NCBI GenBank assembly: GCA_037176845.1
Contig: JAYKXP010000042.1
Span: forward strand, 310,001 to 374,000
DNA length: 64,000 nt
Reading direction: 5' to 3'
DNA from: Paramarasmius palmivorus
Lineage: Eukaryota > Basidiomycota > Agaricomycetes > Agaricales > Marasmiaceae
Shown: in pieces, positions 60,181 through 64,000 of the stretch
How positions within the stretch are numbered: the first letter of the stretch is position 1
Layout of the letters: the number at the start of each line of letters is the position of its first letter
Program-made: the position numbers and the translations under genes
Notes under the pieces: generated by a model
The model's input: only the letters and a program-made list of their open reading frames with translations
Databases searched by the model: none
Told to the model about the DNA's origin: nothing

Positions 60181-60589
60181 TGCTGTATTTTGTAAGGTTT
60201 CTCTCGGCTAGGCATGATTCCTATAGAAAGGCGTTATTCATCCGCGCGCGAACAGGTCTTGGCGAACTCACCTCACAGATGGCACACGGACTTCCAGATA
60301 AAGCGGTCGAGGTCGTGTAAGTGATCCCTTCGTCGTAATGATCACCGGACGATTGTATCGCGGTGGCGGCGTTAGCTCCGTTCGAAATCGGTGGAAGGGA
60401 GGTGCTTGTTGTAGCGAGCAAGATGGTATGAATGCAACCAAGGATGTGAAAGTCGGAAGGCTGCAAACTATCGCTGAATGTATCATTCGGAACGTCGTTA
60501 ATCTCAATAACACCGTAGCCATTGATTTCGAGGCACCTAGAAGCACATTCCAAAGTCTTGGAAGATGGAGGAACATGTTGAAAACACAA
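60181..60589 (-). other. Possible small unknown gene upstream of fungalysin
   Basis: A 122-codon minus-strand ORF reads protein-like in its second half (LPPISNGANAATAIQSSGDH, ALSGSPCAICE followed by a GTGAGT donor-like site). No clear signal peptide; an upstream exon or start may be missing. It may equally be chance in the fungalysin promoter. Confidence 0.25.
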
Positions 60590-62291
60590 AGTACGGAGGT
60601 AAGGCTATGCCCGAAGTGGGCTAGAGTATGGGGACATAGTCTTGGGTAAAGACCTTGGCTTTTCGTATCCGAAGATCAAGTCGTAGATTGATTATTTGAG
60701 GAGCGTTGAATAGTGGTATCTGTGCGATAAGGCGGGTTGCAAGCGCATGTAAAGTTACACGGGCCAATCAACCGAAGCATGAACGGCAAGTATGACGCGA
60801 ACTAGTATCATTTCCATATCAATTTCGGTCAGCTAAGGGGCATAAAACCGTGTGGTCGACTTACATAGTCGCGTGCTCATTGTTGAATTCGTCAACTAGG
60901 GCGATGGCGGCGTTGCCGGAGCGTCATGTGGACGGATTCTACAGAGAGTGCCGGAAAATACGATATATTGCATCGTGGCTCTAACCGATAATGCAAGCTG
61001 AGGTCAATCAGAACCTAATATTTGTGCGGGCATGCCGGCGCTGCGCAGGCGCTACCATTGCAGCACCTGATCTGGGTTCCACCTGTACTCTCTAGTCAGC
61101 AATATCATAGACCGGAATGCGCCAACGCGAATGTACCTTGACCACTCGGACCTTTTGTGTGTTACGATTGAGATAACATTGTCCTGTGCTGGAAATCGCC
61201 GATAACTGGGTGCCTGAGCATCGAGTTCGCGTCGTATGATCCACTAGAAGGCATCTTATCAGCGACATCGTGACGGGGGAAATGGATGAACTGACCGAGC
61301 AATACTGATTGGGGGACCTCGAGTCGTGTGTAAATGTCTATGTAACCTCAACATCTCCACTACCCGTAAACCATCCTCTTTTTCGCCTCTACCCTGTCTG
61401 TTCACAGTCTGCAACCTCCCTCTTCGTGAGGAAATGTCGTATCGGCAAAACACCCATTTTCAGCAGACCTCCCAGAACCGGTCGTTTTGCCTTTGGGGTT
61501 CGCTACTTCTTCGTGGCTTCTGTTCAGAATCTTGCAAGAGCGTCGTCATAGGAAAGCCTAGGGTATTTGAAGACCGATGCAAGGGGTTACAACGGACGAG
61601 GGAATAGGCAAGATTATGAAAAATGGTTAGGGTTTTAAATGACGCGTTGACGACGAGTGCGGTACACAGCGAATGCGAACCTGAACTATACCTAATGCAG
61701 GCTAATGGTCGACACTCCAGTCAAACGCATTCACAATGGGTGAATGAGAGCGTCGTTGTGAGTGACTACATCAGCAGCATACAGCCTCGAAAACTCTTGG
61801 GTAAAGAACATCTTTTAATTCTTGTAAACTACTACACTTCTTCCATTACTATATACAATCCGACGGACTTTGGAGATGCTGACTGAACGGAGGGGGGTTA
61901 AATATGTACACAGGTCAGAGCCTGAGAGGTAAAGAGATGAAGCTAGCTATTACGACACGAGTTAAAAAGAGAGATAGGTACTTATTTTAAATGGGGAGAG
62001 GTTTAAGGTAACGTGGTTTGGTTTTCTTCTATCCGATATGCAGGTGGACGACTGGGATGGCTAAATGCAAGACGCGGGGAGTAAAAGAGAATGACTATAG
62101 CGCGTGAGGAGCAGAAGCATGAATGGGGAAGATAGAACGGCGGCAACGATATCACTGATCAGAAAAACATCACAGAAAATAAGGAAGGTGATACGGGTTA
62201 AAGCAAATGCTACCCCATCAACACGAAACCCAACCAAAGAAAGACGGTGGTCCATGGCCGAAAGAAAGATAAAGGAATGAATAGTGCCGTT
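60590..62291. other. Long intergenic region, nothing recognised
   Basis: Scattered short ORFs (61309-61607, 61623-61886) without motifs. The right 400 nt is probably the 3'UTR of the bZIP gene. Confidence 0.45.
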
Positions 62292-64000
62292 CTAATGCTT
62301 CTTCCCCAGACTCAAAGTCTTCATCTTCTCCTCTAACATTGACGTCAAACACGTGTCCTCCTTCTTGGCGTCTTCCTGAGCCTTCCTCGCTATCGATGGC
62401 GCCAAAACAGGTGATGACTGCTCCTTCTTCACCGGGGTAGGTATATCATCCAGGTCAACGACCCGAACGACTGCCTTGCCTTCGAGCACCTTGCGCACCT
62501 TATCAGCATCCCAGGTTCTACCACTGCCGGCTCCACCAGTGAAAGCATGTGTCTTGCCAGCACCAGCAGAGGTAGGCGAAGTCGATGATCCACCGGAGAA
62601 CGCATCCCAGAATGCACTTCCCAACTTGCCCAATAACGTTTGGCTTGCTGTAGTCGCCAACGCAGCAGCATACATCATCTGCTGCTGTTGGGCACGGACC
62701 TGCTCCGGAGTCTGTTTCTTGCTGGCACCAGTGCCAGAGCCAGACGTCGTAGAGAAGGTGTGTTTGCCTGCCAATAGAGTACTGAGAGCACGAGGTGATG
62801 AAGGAGCAGAAGGGAGATTGGGCTTGTTGCTGCTGACAAAGTAGTGTGGTTTGAGCTGGCTCGCAAGACCACCAGCCATACCGCCCATCCGAAGATTGCT
62901 GTTGAAAGTAGGACTGGGCAGTACATTGCCCTTGGGTCCCAGGTTTGCATAAGGCAGATGGGGAGACGTGAGATAGGGAGAAGGATATTGGGGAGGCGTG
63001 CTGGTGACGAATGGTGAGGGTGAGGAGATCCTGTCGGGATGGTACTTGTCCTTGGGATTTGTCGACGTCGGTGAAGGAATAGAGGAAACCGATGACGCTG
63101 GTGAAGTCGGTTTCGGTGCAACCACCTCGTGATGATGGTGGCGATTGCTGTTCTGTTGAGCAGCCATCCTGGTCCAGAGTTGCATACGATATCTGTAAGC
63201 ATGCCGTCAACCAACCAGAAGTAGCGAGTATTATCGATGATACTTACGCATCCATGCTCTTCATAGTGAAAGCGTTACCTTCAACAAAGTTGTCAAACTC
63301 GCCGACCGCTGCGTTCGACCGCTCCATCTCAACATCCTCGTCCGAATTCAATGTCGGGTTCATATTCTCCTGTAACCTTCTCTTGCGTACATCAGAGGTA
63401 GCCTCTGCTGCTTGACGCTCGGCAAGAGCAGCCTCGTTGGCAGCGACGACATCCCTAACCCACTTGCTCACACTCAACTCTTCTTCGGTCCTTCTGCCAG
63501 AACCGATCATGTTTCCGATTGAGGACAACTCAGGCATCAGCACCGTATGGACAGGAGTGATACCCCCACCGAACCCGAATCCACTGAATCCAACGCCACC
63601 CATAACCGGTGACATGCCACCCCAGAAGGCCGCCTGTCCTGCAGTGGACACATCCTTATGGGTATTCGGCGTAACAAGGGAAGAGGAAGCCACTGACGCG
63701 GCTGAGGCTGTGTCTTTGGCAGCTGCCCTGGCAGCCAACTCTTCCGCAGCACTTCTTTCGGGTAAGGGAGCAGGAGGAGGCAGATTTAAAATCGGCACAT
63801 CCTCGATGCTCAAAGCCTGGGCATTGACAGTGTTGAGGTTGACGTTCATGCCTTCACCGGCACCCTTTACCATAGACGTTGGCGACAGTAAAGAGGAGGT
63901 GGAAGTCGGGGAATGGGAAGGAATTGCGGGTTGGCGACCTTCTAAAAGGGCTTTCTTGAGAGTAGCGATTTCTTGACGAAGGGCAAGATTCTCGGACTGT
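62292..64000 (-). CDS. Probable bZIP transcription factor, N-terminus beyond window edge
   Basis: The visible part is exon 64000..63248 (open to the edge) and exon 63192..62292, joined at phase 2 to restore MDAYRMQLWTRMAAQQN. The first visible residues, SENLALRQEIATLKKALLEG, look like the end of a leucine zipper; the basic region would lie outside. Then follow a proline/serine-rich stretch, a Gly-rich patch (GFSGFGFGGG), an acidic NSDEDVEME, a His run (HHHH), PPQYPSPYLTSPHLPYANLG, and a helix near the C-terminus ending LEEKMKTLSLGKKH. This long disordered tail is common in agaricomycete bZIP proteins. The call rests on the zipper fragment alone, so it is moderate. Confidence 0.65.

Noticed and set aside
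62518..63214. Two long alternative minus-strand ORFs (230 and 179 codons)
   Set aside because: Shadows of the bZIP gene's second exon; rich in Ser/Gln/His from frame shift and inconsistent with the splice.

Overview
The window is nuclear DNA of a filamentous basidiomycete, most likely an agaricomycete. The reasons are dense genes with many 45-70 nt GT-AG introns, tRNA genes with short introns, basidiomycete-type F-box proteins, a fungalysin, and a proline-rich Hua1-type protein. Exon structures were built by hand. Where exon coordinates are given, the summed exon lengths divide by three and the splice phases agree.

Left part (1-24.9 kb). A cut-off F-box gene is followed by three paralogous genes for tiny secreted peptides (48-53 aa; 2112, 3052 and 8480), with an aldo-keto reductase and a glutathione S-transferase between them. 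Next come tRNA-Thr(CGT), a poorly resolved stretch (9.3-11.4 kb), NADP-glutamate dehydrogenase, the 16-exon ribosome-quality-control E3 ligase listerin, nucleoporin SEH1, tRNA-Thr(TGT) and one unknown gene. This part is mainly conserved housekeeping.

Middle and right part (25.5-57 kb). This is a rapidly changing accessory region. It holds an expansion of one F-box/leucine-rich family: eight copies on both strands, some intact, some truncated or decayed. Interspersed are a mucin-like membrane protein, a secreted arginine-rich tandem-repeat protein with dibasic sites, a Hua1-like protein, and a set of redox enzymes (SDR, FAD monooxygenase, zinc alcohol dehydrogenase). Three U6 snRNA loci lie here. 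One looks intact, one has lost its catalytic core, and one is split by a 2.84 kb element with terminal inverted repeats and a 6-bp target duplication. The U6 loci sit in duplicated segments that also carry pieces of neighbouring genes.

Right end (57-64 kb). A secreted fungalysin (M36) metalloprotease and the C-terminal part of a probable bZIP transcription factor that runs off the edge.

The most unusual items are the three-member secreted micro-peptide family, the arginine-rich dibasic repeat protein, the transposon-split U6 gene, and the neighbouring-codon C-terminal truncations in the F-box family.
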